A stretch of DNA of 64,000 nucleotides from Ceratopteris richardii (GCA_020310875.1 CM035414.1:197817141-197881140), one strand, 5' to 3'; positions 38,036 through 49,970 are shown, counted from the first letter of the stretch. Numbers and translations are program-made. Notes: generated by a model not told the origin, from the letters alone.

Positions 38036-38666
38036 TGTTGGCAATGGTCACGGCAGTCAAGGACTTACGAGACAAGAAAGCCAACGGAGAGAATCAGAGA
38101 ATTGAGAAGGGCCAAGAGGGAAAAGCAGTCAACGGAGATCTGGCAAATAGGCATATCATTTTTCATGAATGAATATTTCCCAAATAGTGATTTTAGTCAC
38201 TCCACAACAATATAAATATCATTTTTTATTATTCCCACTCCATTTTGTACAAGCTGAGGAGTCCTTGAGCTTGAGGAGTATTAGTAGTATTTATGCACCA
38301 ATTTTCATAATTTTCAGAGCTCGTTTGAGCCTCCAAAATAGCCTTAGAACCTAATTTTTAACTAGGCCGGACACTAGGTCTCGACAAGACCAAAGCTACT
38401 CAAAAACTATAAAAAGAGCTAGAGAGCTCATTTTTGAGGTTAGCTTGTTGTAGATTTGGACTTGTATGAGAACTCTTTTGCAACAGAAGTGACTCCATTG
38501 TCTCTCTCTTTGTTCTTGCCTTGTGTGCACGTGTGTGTGTATGTGTGTGCATGTTTGTGTGCTTCTCATTCACGCACTTGTGCCATCACTTGTTTGAGGT
38601 CTTCATACCATCCTCATGTCTTCCCTCATTGACATTAAAGGAGGTGCTACTCATCACTGAGCTACA
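38036..38666 (+). repeat. 5' LTR of gypsy element J, with PBS beyond
   Basis: TGTTGGCAATGGTCACGG start, about 631 bp, ending near GCTACA. A primer-binding site follows at 38675-38692, TGGCGCCGTTGCCGGGGA, complementary to a tRNA-Asp 3' end. That site is a well-known mark of plant Athila/Tat-type gypsy elements. The LTR contains a GTGTGTGTATGTGTGTGC tract near 38530. Confidence 0.8.
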
Positions 38667-39044
38667 CCAAATTTTGGCGCCGTTGCCGGGGATTGAGCTT
38701 TCACGACGAGCGTGTGATAGTAAGATGTAGAGTGGTAATGTTGGCATTGTAGGTACTTTCTTTACTTTTCCTTATTTTTCTCTTTCTTACTTCGTCATCA
38801 CCATCATCATCCTCACCATCTCCCACCTCCATCTCCATCATCGTGAAAATTTCAGTTTTTTGATCATATCACCTTCCCCCTTCCATTTCCCTCATTTCAC
38901 TTGTGAGAGAGAGCGAGAGAGCGATTTGTGTGCACTGTTTTTGCATGTTTCTTGAGTTTTCTTGTAGGTTTTTGCTGTGTCATCATCTCTAGTAGTCTGT
39001 GCAAGTACGAAAAATCTCTACTCTAGCTCTATGGCGTGGACCTC

Positions 39045-39610
39045 TGTCGATCGTGATCGACATAAAACTTGAGCTTTTGGTAAAACAAAGTGCACCACTA
39101 TGACACACATGAGGAGCACATTCCAAATCAATAATTGAAACTAAAAAATTCCGTGTTTCTCTATCAATTGCGATTGACACTGTCAATCGCGACTGAGAGC
39201 CATGATCAACATCCGCTGTCAATCGCGATCGACAGTCTCTGTCAATCACGACCAACAGACTCTGTCAGTTGCGACCGACAGACCTCGATGGACTGCCACA
39301 TAGGACTCAGTCAATCACGATCGACACCGTTGATTGCGACCGAGTGAAATACCACAATTGGCACAAATATTTGCATGTCCACATGTCCATCGCGATGGAG
39401 AGAACCCCGATTGACTAAAATTACGATGAGAATTGCGAAAAAAGTGTCGATCACGATTGACACCATCAATCGCGACTAACAAACCCCACGACAGACTCTC
39501 TCAATTGCGATTGACACCATCAATCACGAGTGACATGTCGATCGTGATTGACATGACCGACGGACATATCTATCAATCGTGATTTATAGACCTGTCGATC
39601 ACGATTGACA
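39045..39610. repeat. Array of TGTCAATCGCGATTGACA palindromes
   Basis: About 16 copies of an 18-bp dyad whose consensus, TGTCAATCGCGATTGACA, is its own reverse complement. They occur singly or back to back (for example at 39181, 39217 and 39593). Most copies carry CpG-to-TpG or CpA changes in the central CGCG. They lie in the leader of element J between PBS and gag. Confidence 0.9.
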
Positions 39611-40395
39611 GGAATTTTTGGCTAATTTTTTAGGGTTTTGAATTCCAAAGTTTTTGGGTAATTTTGGGCATAAATATCAAGTAATTAGGCGCCTACGCTA
39701 GTAATTTGAGAAAAATCCTATTTGACTGTTAGCCTATTTGAAACGTGTTTTGACCCCAAAAGCCTGAATTGCCGTAACTTCCTCATACGAAATCTGTTCG
39801 GAGTGATCTTAGGCTCATTGGAAAGCTCCTTTTGTAAAACTAATATGGGAAGTTATAGATAAGGTATTTTGAAGTGGACCATACCTAGGGGGAGTAAAAC
39901 TAAGGGATATCTAGAATTGTTTCCTATAAAGACAAAGGGCAAATTGATATCTGAATTACATGAATGAAAGTGATTTGTTAAGTCCTTTGGATGTAAGTCT
40001 TGAGGTAACATTGGGACTTTTACAGGCCCATTGAGAGCACTAGAGGGCATCCAAAGCAAGGACATTCTACAAGCTTGAGAACGGGGTTCTTGATCACTAA
40101 AGAGCAAGGGATCAGCAAGTGAGGTTGGATCATTCTCAACTCCTTTTGTCAATTCCTAGCTTAGGCTAAATGCGAGTAGTGATAGAAATAAGTCAGGGTT
40201 ATGATAGGAATTTATCAAGTTGAAGACTTCCTAAGCACTCAACTTCAAATCTCTTTGCGATCCATAACTTTGAAGGAAAGAATTTGCGATCAGCTTAAAG
40301 TGCAGAAAATCAGTCAAATATTCCTGACGACGTGATACAGACAAGAGCATAAACACTATAATCAACTAAAAAAAGAACCAAGTGACTGCTACAAA

Positions 40396-43254
40396 TTGAT
40401 CTGCAATGAGGTTGTACTTGGGAAAAATTGGGGTTGTTTAATCGGGCATATGAACCTTAGATCAAGACGACACCTAGGGAGAGATAGAAAAAGCCTTAGG
40501 TCTTTAGAGGCTAGTGTGAATCACACTAGTAGGTCTTGGGTCCATCAGTTGAGCAATGATTCACAATACCCTAGCTCTGAAACTAGTGAATCAGAGATAT
40601 CTCATGGAATGGAGAGACCAATAGGAAGTTTAGGCATGGCTTACTTGCAAAAGGTTGAAGATCCTTACAAGAATCAACTAGAATACCTTAGGACCAACCG
40701 ATTAGGTGCTTGCATCTATGAGGACGGCCTACAAAGATGTGTGGTCCAGATCAAAAACCCAAATCAACCAATTGGACTAGAACATCCGGTAGTCAATTTT
40801 GAAAATGGTGCATACTTGGACAAAGAAGGAACCATGTATGTGGTGGCCACTACCTAGATAGGACAGATGAACTTGGTAATGTGATCCCAGAAAGGGACGT
40901 AGGTGGGTGACCTAGAGTAAGGAAACATAGGTGGAGAGCCTAGAACCCCTCGAGGCACATCAGTTCTCACTAGAAGTATTACACCAGAGTGGGTTCCAGG
41001 GAAAATAAGAGCATAGATCTGCTCTTAAACGGAGAGATTGATGAAGCCTTTTGGAGGTATAAGCCTGATCAGCCGAATGAGGTAGGAACGATCACAATCT
41101 ATGAGTTCAAAGATCCTGATAGACTAGACAAAGTGATCTATTTAGACAATGCTTTAGAGAGGATCTTTGTGGTCAGAGAGCATGGTAGGCATGCCTACAC
41201 TTGGAAGGGAGAATTTATTTTTCCCCAACAAAGATCTAATGTCTCTTATGGCCACCAAGGAGCGGGAACATCCTAAGCTCATGGAGCTCAAAGGGACAGA
41301 AGTAGAGATAGGCTAGAGGTAAGTTTTGCCAACCCCTTGGGAAGAGAAAGGATGAGAACCTTCGGGCCAACCCAGTTGGTTAAGTGCATGAAGAATTACT
41401 TCGATGGCACTAGAGATCTATATGATCATGTGGCCGAGTTCACACAAGTCGTGAGAGTTGAACAAGTTGAGGACCTGCTCACGCAATACAATACCTTTGG
41501 TCTAACCCTTAGGAACACCACCCTTATGTGGTTTCAACCACTAAATGAGAGACACTTTAGGAACATAGACGAACTTCTAGAGGCTTTCATTACCCAATTC
41601 TCTAAGAGTGGCATAAGGCATAATACTTCCTCATTGATTCACACCTTCAAGTAGACACCTCAAGAGACCGTGAGACTTGCAGGAAGAAGGTTTAGGCAAT
41701 ACTTAGAGAGATGTCCTATTCCTGAGTTACTCACACCAGCGAAACAAGTGGCTTTATTCCTAGATGGATGGCTAAGTACCAAATTGAGATCTTATGTGTC
41801 TTTGAAAGACTCCAGGACCATAGAAGAGTGTGTACGCATGTGCATTGACATTTAGGGGAAGAATTAGAACTTTCAAAAACCTACAAAGATTCAGATGGTT
41901 CTACTAGCCTCACATCCACGAAATCCACATCTATTGAGGAACTCGCCGAGAAAGTAGCTCAGAAGTTAGGTGTATCAAGCAAACGAATGCCAAGGTTTGT
42001 GGGAGTCAAAAGATTCTATACTTGTGGAGGTGACCATATGCCGAACATATGTCCCATCATGGCTCAACCCTAAGTGAACCCTAGCAACCAATACTGCACC
42101 ATAGAACGGAGATACACTAATCACACCATGCAAGATTGCCTGTACAATAAGCAAGCAGTTAGGCAACCTTACCCACAGCCATAACCACAACAGGTAGATA
42201 CTAGAACCAATACCCACTAGAGCAGTACGGTAGGCCCTCGCAACCCTATCAGCCACCCTATCAAAGGCAACAAAGACCTCAACCAGTTCTAGCACAACAA
42301 CCCCCTGCTCCAGCCAATGTGATCCCGGTAAAGTATGCAACAGCAGAAGAAAATTTGAATAGAGCCATAGTGCCATCAACACCATTACTATCAGAAAGTG
42401 ACCCTAGTGATCATAGTTTTGACTCTACTCAAATTGATATCCCACAAGCTTACTACATGTAGTCACCCAAGCATAACGAGTCATACTACTACGAAGATCC
42501 GAGTGAACCTAGTTGGGAGCCAGAGTATGCAAATGTCATGTACGTAAACCCCAACTCTAGGCTTCAGCCTAGGCACGTAAGACCCCCATTTCCTAGAGGA
42601 CCATGCTATCGATTTTAGGGAGATCACCTCATCCATGATTGCCCTATGCCTGCACCAGCACACACCCAATCTGTGTTGATTCAAGGATTTTGTCCCAATT
42701 GTGGGAAAGAGCACCTCTTGCACGATTGTCCTAAGAACCCTAACAATGCACCGAAAATCACTCCTATCAATGTTATTGGGCTAGTCGTGGACTCTATAGG
42801 AAGTGTAACTTCCACTGCCCCTGTGCAAGTGGTCACTAGAGCCCAAAATTTGCAACAAAACCAAGGTTTAGGCCAGGAAAAGAGTTCGCAGGTCAGTGAG
42901 ACCGAGAGCATAACCAAGAAAAGGACTAGAGCTTGGAACGACAGCCGCGAGAGAATGAAAAGACAATGGGCAAAGAAAATGAGGGAACTTGAGGAAAGCC
43001 TAAGAGAAATGAAAGCCAACATAATTGCACTCACATCTCAAACTCACTCTCACACGACTCCACCACCACCATCCCCACCTCCTTCCAATCCACCTCACCT
43101 AATCCCACCACCCCCTAGAGTAGGATCAGTCTTAGCCGATCCCACTCCCAAAGACATAGACATGATGCTGAAAGCATATCAGGCCAGAATCCAAGAAGGG
43201 CCAAACGTAACGGATCATGAAAAGTGTTATCCTAGAGCCAAACTAGAGCTTTAA
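40396..43254 (+). pseudogene. Element J gag remnant
   Basis: Gypsy Gag. The N-terminal part (40400-41270) has no motif I can name. A retrotransposon-gag core lies near 41340-41850 (FGLTLRNTTLMWFQPLNERH, RRFRQYLERCPIPEL). A knuckle CPNCGKEHLLHDC lies near 42690-42730, with weaker knuckle-like stretches before it. A charged, probably coiled-coil stretch lies near 42930-43030, followed by a Pro-rich segment near 43060-43120. Confidence 0.75.
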
Positions 43255-43345
43255 CAAACCAAAATTTGTGCTAAGATGGTGGAATTGGCTCAAACCATGT
43301 TTGAGGCCAGTCACCTCTTTAACTTCTCTAGTTCAGCTAAGATGT

Positions 43346-46300
43346 TGGGTAAACATATTACCTCACCTAGCAATTTCTTCACTTCATTCGAGCCTACCCC
43401 TACAAGGAATACTATCAAATGTACCAATAATTCCTCTTATCCTATCATGGGAGTTGGTAAGATCATTCTGACTATTGCTAATGGTACTCCTTTCACATTG
43501 TCGAATGCTCTATTTATGCTAGGCATCAAGAAGAATTTGTTATCAATTTCAACTTTAGTGAATATTTGTTTGGTTGTGAAATTTGTTGATGACAAATGTA
43601 TAGTTCATGATCTGTCAAATGGCAATGTGATAGTTGCTTCTTGCATTTTATGTGGTGGGATGTATAAGCTCATAGACTATGAAAGATCTCAGAATGATTC
43701 AGCATGTGTAGTACATCATTCTCAGGCTATGTTGGATTGCAAAGCTTTGGCATGCACACTTTGGTCATTCAAATTTTGCTAGTTTGCTAAGCCTACAAAA
43801 ATCTGAAATGGTGTCCTCTCTTCCCAAACTTGAGGCACCCTTGTAAACATGTTTGTGAAGGATGTAAGATGGTTCAATTTGAGATCCTAAAAAATTGTAG
43901 CGTGTTGACAATGATGTCTATGGTCCTATGAAGACACCTTCTTTTGGGAACTATCTTTACTTCAAGACTTTCATCGATGATTTTTCTAGGTATGCATGGT
44001 CTATCCATTGAGAGAAGATGGTGAAGTGTTTATGTGCTTCAAACAAATTTTGCTTTTGGCTGAAAATCAGTTAGCATGTAAAATGGGCGCCCTCCATTCT
44101 GATCTAGAGGGGAATATATGTCTTCTAACTTTGAAGCATTTTTGGTTAAATGTGGGATAAAACATGAGAATATAGTGTCATATACATCTCATTTGAATGG
44201 AGTTGCTAAATGAAAGAATAGGTCACTCATGGAGATGGCGTTGTGTATCGTCAATAGTCAAGCTTTACCACATAGTTTCTAGCTTGAGGCTATCATGTGT
44301 GTAGCATATGTACTTAACGAGTGTCCCACTAAAGCATTATAGTATATCACTCCAGATGAGGCTTGGCATGGTTGCAAGCCATGTGTTGCTCATTTATGTG
44401 TTTGGGGTTGTTTGGCATATGCATTAGTGTTTGAACAACAAGAAAAAACATTGGATGATAAAGTAGTGAAATGTATTTTTGTTAGGTATAGTTATGAAAG
44501 CAAAGGCTATCATCTATGTCATCCACAGACTAAACACATTCCGGTTATAGTGGTATTGTTTTTGTGGAAGATGCTATTCATCCATTACTTTCATGTAGTA
44601 AGGGGAAAGTATTAGCTCCAAAGACATGCATGATACTTGGCTGCCTCTTTTTATATGTGGATAGTCTAGTGCTGGTCCTAATGAGGCTACTTCTCAACCT
44701 TTACAGGGTCCATGTGATGATGCAGATCATTCCATTTCTGATGCAGATTTACATGATGCACTTGTTGATGAAAGAGTTGATATTGAGGAGGCAAAAACTA
44801 TGCCAAAATGGCTTGTGTAGACTTTACGTGATAGCAAATTATATGTACCTCTATCATATCCTACTCCTTTAAGCTCTCATAGTGCCTCTTTTGCATCAAA
44901 TTGCTATGCTTTGGCTGTTTCTAGTCTCTCTGATGAGAATGAGCCAGTTTTGTTTGATGAAGCATAAAATTTAGAAAATTGGATGGCTATTATGCAATAC
45001 AAATATGATGCTATAATGAAGAATGGTACCTTGTCTTTATGTGAATTGCCTCCTCACAAGAAGGCCATTCGCACTAAGTGGGTATATAGGGTGAACTGTA
45101 GACCTGATGGAATAGTTGATAGGTATAAGTCTAGGCTTGTTGTAAATGGTTATGGGCAGGAAAGAGGCATTGATTTTGATGATACCTTTGCACCTACATG
45201 CTGAATGACTACTGTTCATAGCATATGTGCACTTGGAGCTTACCATTGTTTGAATGTAAAGTAGTTGGACATTAAAACTGCATTTTTGAATGGTGACTTG
45301 CATAGCTTTGTTTAGAAAGGGCATGAAAACTAGGTGTGTAGGTTAAAGAAGGCTGTGTATGGTTCAAAGCAAGCACCACGTGCTTGGCATGAAAAGAGCA
45401 TGCCTATCTAATTGCACATGGTTTTGATAATGGTCGGACTGAAAGCATCTTCTATGTTAAGTGTGCTAATGATGTGCTTCTGATCATTGTTGTGTATGTT
45501 TATGACATGGTATCACTAGTCCTCATGAAAAGCATATTGCTAATTTTAAGGCTGATTTGCATGCCTCATTTGAGATTTCTGGTTTGGTGCCTTTGAATCA
45601 TTATTTGGGCATTCACTTTATGCAAGTTGATGGTGGAATAGCTTTGTGACAAGCAAAATATATTGACACATTATTGTAGTGTTTTGGCCTTGACGATTAT
45701 AAACCTATTGCCTCTCCTATGGAGGTAGGTTTATGATTGAGTCTTCATGATGGTGGAGATGCATTTGATCCTATTGTGTATCAGTAGGCTGTTGGATGCT
45801 TAATTTACTTGTGCTGAGTGGTACCCAGCTATTTGGATTCTTTTATCCCAAGGGGGGATTACTACTGCAATATTTGGCTTTTCTGACCCTGAGTGGGTGG
45901 GTTGCTATGACACTCATGTTTTCACTTGTGGCTTTTGCTTCATGTTTGGTATCTCATCTATACCTTTGTTGAGTGAGAAGCAAGCTACTGTGGCCACTTC
46001 TAGTTGTGTATGTGGCTCACATGCCTCATGAATGATTTGGGTGTTGGTCTATGTTCCATGCTCACATTACGCAAACTGAGGTGCATTATCATTATGTCAG
46101 GGAGAGATTCTGTACTAGAGAGATGAACTTGGCATTTGTGCCCACGTAGGAGAGCATTGCAGACCTTTGCAAGACGGCTCTACCTAGAGATACATTTGAA
46201 GCTTTCCGAAAAGCTTTGGGCTTATTTCCTTTTGTGGACTGATTCCACATAGCTTGGCACTTCCTTATATATGAGTGCGAGCTCCTTGTTCACTACATCA

Positions 46301-46548
46301 ATCCCAAGGGGGATTTGTTGATATATTTATGTAGCGATGAGTGTGAACGCACTAGGACCATTGGGCACTTTTTTCCCTTTTTAGGAGATTTTATGCCCCC
46401 GACTTGTATATATGCCTATTGCCCTAATGAGATGCTTATCTTTGTACATTCTAGTGATAATACATTAAGTATTGTGCATTGTGCTCTAAGCTTCTTCTTC
46501 TTCTTCCTTGTGCTTCATGTGTGCTTGTGGATACCTCAAACTTCAACA
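43346..46548 (+). mobile_element. Copia element K, protease to 3' LTR (family D)
   Basis: Plus-strand family-D fossil, collinear with 7750-11231 of element D. Protease lies near 43350-43780 (LFMLGIKKNLLSIS), integrase near 43790-44560, RT near 44980-45790 (MQYKYDAIMKNGTLSLCELP) and RNase H near 45830-46200. The 3' LTR is at 46316-46548. It has many interruptions, clearly more than D, so it is an older copy. Its left end meets the gag of gypsy element J. Confidence 0.9.
46316..46548 (+). repeat. 3' LTR of element K
   Basis: 233 bp, TGTTGATATATTTATG start and CTTCAACA end, preceded by the polypurine tract CCCAAGGGGGA. A fifth LTR of family D in the window. Confidence 0.9.
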
Positions 46549-47768
46549 AAATCCTTGAAATATAAGTCACCATTACACATAGGATATTTTCCTATCCAAA
46601 AATCGAAGTGGCGTGGTTTGTTCTAGGGATTGATCTATGGACTTTCAATTATTTTCTCATATTCTCATGGATTCATCTATGGATTCAATTATTTCTTCAT
46701 ATTATCTCATGTTCATCTATGGTTCCACATTGAGTCACTTTTAACTATCGGATACAAAATAATGTCCATAGAAATTTCAAGTATTTTCTCATATTCTCAT
46801 TAATTCATTGAAAAAATATAAGGTCGGAGGAAGGGAGGGCCCATTCACATGAATGGATGACTTAAAATGTTTCATTCATCCATCAAAGCTGAATGATTAT
46901 AGACCATTAGAGCGTTGTGAATGTTTTCAACAACAAATATTCAATTGATCGTTAGAGCATTTGTCACAATGAGGATGCTTTTGAGGATTTTTTCTTTTAT
47001 TCATGACTAACATGACTTCTTTAGAGATCCACATAACAAATCTACACAACGCAATCCAAATCAATGCTAAGAAAATTCCATGCACGCAATTCTGTATGCA
47101 CACGTGGATTCTCATGTCCCAGTGACGTGTTTCTTTTGATTCTTCAATTTCCTTTTTAGTCCCTTTTTGTAATGTACAAAATCCTGCTTTTGAGTATTCC
47201 ATTTTTGCATTGGAAATCTATTGTTTTTCGTTTCCTTTTTATCTTTCTTTTCCACCTTCATTTTCTCGTAGGCTTCCTTCATCCCATGTTGGCTGCAGAA
47301 AAGTTTTAGTTTTTTTAGTATTTTATGCTTTTTTGAATGCTTTTCATATGTTTGAGTATGTCCTTATGTTTAATAGGAATCAAGAAGAATTTTAACAAAA
47401 ATACGCATGGTGCACAAACGAGAGATATATATTGTTCACGTGAGAAAGTCTTATCTTGTAGGATGCATTTCACCCACACATGGATTAAGAAAAAAGAAGA
47501 CGTCTCTAGAAGAAAAAAGAAAATGAAACTTATACAAAGATAGATGCATTTGACAATGTGAGTCACGTCCAATTGATCAGAAGAGAAATACTTCATGCAA
47601 TAGCATCACATTGAGTCACGTCCAATTGATCAGAAGAGAAATACTCATAATAAGATCCCATAAAATATGAGATGCGAAAACAACCTTGACCATCAACATA
47701 CCATTCTAATAACAAGGAAAATTGTAATGATCATCTTGATATCCATATTAAATATCAAGTCAAAGAGG
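46549..47768. other. Non-coding 3' flank of the LRAT-type gene
   Basis: No coding region is recognised. The part nearest 47768 should include the 3' untranslated region of the minus-strand LRAT-type gene. I could not identify a poly(A) signal with confidence. Confidence 0.5.
47560..47645. repeat. Direct repeat, 33 bp, period 53
   Basis: GAGTCACGTCCAATTGATCA plus 13 further bases occurs identically at 47560-47592 and 47613-47645. It contains an ACGT core. It lies about 125-210 bp beyond the stop codon of the LRAT-type gene. Confidence 0.9.
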
Positions 47769-48935
47769 CTAAGTCTGATCATTGGTAATCGATGAACGTG
47801 ACCAACCCAAATTAATAGCCAGATCCTCCACTGGAACTTTGATAACATCTCTTCGAATACCAAGATCCTTTAGATATCTGCTCACACAATAAATCCCAAC
47901 AGCCGTAGGCAAGCCTGCAAGATATATGGAAGAAACCGACAAGGGGATAGTTAGGAAATTGGTAGCTATTTGCCCACTTCTACCTCCCATACTTTGGCTC
48001 GTTAGGAGGAGTCCTGTTTTACAGTAGATTGCAAAATCCTCGCAATTGTTAGAAAAGAGATGATACCCGCCAAATCCATTCTCCCAAAGGAATAGTGCAC
48101 GGTGAAGCACATCCTCAATAGGATCAGCATGTGCAAAAGTGCATGTTCCACCTCGAGCTTGGGCCAAGAACGTTTTTGTATCCACACCATACTCAAACCT
48201 ATGTATTGGCCTTCCATGAAAAAAGCAATCAAGGCATGAGACCACAACGCCATTGGTGTTCTCCATATTTTGGCTGCATTCTGAACAATGTTGGAAGGAT
48301 TTTTGTGGAAGTGAGCTAATGAGAAGATTGTTCAAAATTCCTCTCATCCCTTCTTCTCCACCCGCTCTTGCAGTGAAATTTATTACTTTGTTGTCACCAA
48401 TGTAGATTCCTATAAAAAAGAATCCCAAAAGGGCGATGAGGGGAAGAAAAAGGAAATTTAAAAGACGATGAAATTGATCATTCTAGAAATGAATAACAAG
48501 GCAATGACAAAAGAACTTAATGTACTCAGTCCAAATCTGAGAAAATATCTACAAATTTCAAGGAAAAATAAAATGACACCTGAAGACTTAGAAAGTTCAG
48601 TAATACAAAGGAAACCATTATTCTGGTTTCAACGACTTGCAAAAGTGATCTTCAGTTGTTTGTGGCGAATGTGCAAATTAGAAGCAGCAGCAAACGTGAA
48701 GGTCCATAACAGCGATCAAAGCTGTATCGTTCGCACACGTGAAGCGATCGACAACGCTGAGATTGAGGAGATTCAACGAGTAGGCCATCGACGAACAACG
48801 CAAATCCGAAAATCAGGAACAAGGATGGAAAACCAACGTACCATGGTGGGCGTAGCTGTAGCACGGCCTCCACGAGTAAATGTGATCTCCGACCTGCAGT
48901 TCCTCTTTGCTGATCTTATTAGAGAGGAGTCCCAT
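47769..48935 (-). CDS. LRAT/NC-domain protein, plant type
   Basis: Host gene with two coding exons: exon 1 at 48842-48935 and exon 2 at 47769-48409. A 432-bp intron (48410-48841) has a GTACGT donor and a TTTTTATAG acceptor. The product is 244 residues. Exon 1 begins MGLLSNKISKEELQVGDHIY and supplies the first half of the LRAT fold. His30 in HHGIYIGD matches the catalytic His of LRAT/PLAAT thiol acyltransferases and Cys154 in NNCEDFAIYC matches the catalytic Cys. The position of the usual second His (V-I-H) is Asn42 (codon AAT). Two CxxC pairs (Cys73/76, Cys90/93) form a probable zinc site typical of plant members. A hydrophobic stretch near 178-205 could touch membrane. The reading frame looks intact. 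Lipid acyl transfer or hydrolysis is the family role; the substrate is unknown, and the Asn makes activity uncertain. Confidence 0.9.
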
Positions 48936-49019
48936 ACCTCTCCGCCTTTGTGGGTCGTCTTTCCTAGGTTCTTCGATCTCTCCGTCTCGCCAGGTCGAGT
49001 CGAAAGTGCAGTTTCAACC

Positions 49020-49200
49020 TCATCGCGCACTTTGACGATGCCAAGCAGACGATCCGAAGGATACTGAGTCACAGACCCACCGTCCTCGACTTTATGGGCA
49101 TCTGGGAAAGCAATTGGTATCTTGGAAGTTACGACTTGACACCCTGGTCGACGAAAACGTCGACTCTATGGACACGAAGGCGCTGCAGGAGTTCTTGGCT
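49020..49200 (+). pseudogene. Coding-like scrap of unknown family
   Basis: Two adjacent frames read like protein one after the other: HFDDAKQTIRRILSHRPTVL onward to about 49136, then DTLVDENVDSMDTKALQEFL from about 49136 to 49195. Both are richer in G/C-ending codons than the surroundings. The change of frame suggests a gene remnant or a missed small intron. I do not recognise the family. It overlaps the presumed 5' flank of the LRAT-type gene on the other strand. Confidence 0.3.
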
Positions 49201-49571
49201 TGACTTGACTCAATCATCATCAACGAACTTTCCTTGGCTTGACTTGACTGTAGGCACACGTATCCTGTAAGTACTTGCTCTCCGATCATGACTCATGAGA
49301 TCACAGGAGATGAGAACACATTTCCTCTTGCAGACGAGGAACGCTCACCATGGAATGTTGGTCGTGACCTTCCATCAATAACACGTACCCAGAGTCAAGT
49401 CCAGCAAGAGACCGATTGCCTTTCTAATTCCTAGCAAAGTATGTTCATTATTGCTTTCCCATTGTCAAGGTCCAGTACGGTAGAGCAACAGACCAATTGA
49501 CTTTCCTAATCGAGGACGTACGTCTGTATCGACGTTACCATTGTCAAAATTCGAGAGTAGCTCGAAATCGC

Positions 49572-49579
49572 TATATAAA
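49572..49579 (+). promoter_or_regulatory. TATA box candidate
   Basis: TATATAAA followed 28 bases later by a long (AG)n tract. Plant transcripts often start about 30 bp after a TATA box and have GA/CT-rich 5' untranslated regions. It points towards the tandem array at 49971. Read on the other strand it is also TA-rich and lies 640 bp above the LRAT ATG. Confidence 0.35.
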
Positions 49580-49602
49580 CTTCAATCGGCAGCACGCCGG
49601 AT

Positions 49603-49606
<4 letters not shown>

Positions 49607-49664
<58 letters not shown>
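49607..49664. repeat. (AG)29 microsatellite
   Basis: Uninterrupted dinucleotide repeat of 58 bp. Open frames across it are composition artefacts. Confidence 0.98.
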
Positions 49665-49667
<3 letters not shown>

Positions 49668-49970
49668 TATAACCGAGGACATCATATTTACGTAAACCAT
49701 GGTACCTTTCTGAAATTCCATCATTGTTTCTTATTTTTGCATTAGTCGGTGCTTGTGTTGACGATCTCCTGAATGTCAGCATCCTCGATTGATATTCAAC
49801 TTCCGCAATACCCTGTCTGTTCATCTATTGACATTGCACTGCATTGCTCCCCTTATGTCGAGGACAAGCAATGAGCAAGATTCCAAACAGGCTGTAGATT
49901 CTAAGCTGTAATATGCACAAAATCCAACACTATGGTATGTTACAGCTACACTCTCTCTCCTGCATTTGCA

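Larger units (their letters stand above)
38036..43345 (+). mobile_element. Ty3/gypsy element J (Athila/Tat-like), LTR to gag
   Basis: 5' LTR, tRNA-Asp PBS, a 1.7-kb leader (38693-40395) with a palindrome array, and a gag region at about 40396-43254. No pol or 3' LTR is present in the window, and sequence from about 43346 is copia. Broken, with several interruptions in gag. No LTR pair exists, so it cannot be dated this way. The long leader and large Gag fit the Athila/Tat branch. Confidence 0.8.

Noticed and set aside
37634-38215. Several overlapping open frames rich in His, Thr, Tyr, Cys, Met and Val
   Set aside because: They come from the TG/CA/TA low-complexity tract, which is open in many frames by composition.
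38521-38730. Cys/Val-rich small open frame
   Set aside because: It overlaps the GT-rich part of the J LTR and the primer-binding site. No start context or motif supports it.
48468-49067. Open frame of about 200 codons on the plus strand
   Set aside because: It lies opposite exon 1 and the intron of the LRAT-type gene, which has proper splice sites and conserved residues. The plus frame has no recognisable motif.
49497-49824. Open frames with poly Arg-Glu or poly Ser-Leu
   Set aside because: They are translations of the (AG)29 microsatellite.
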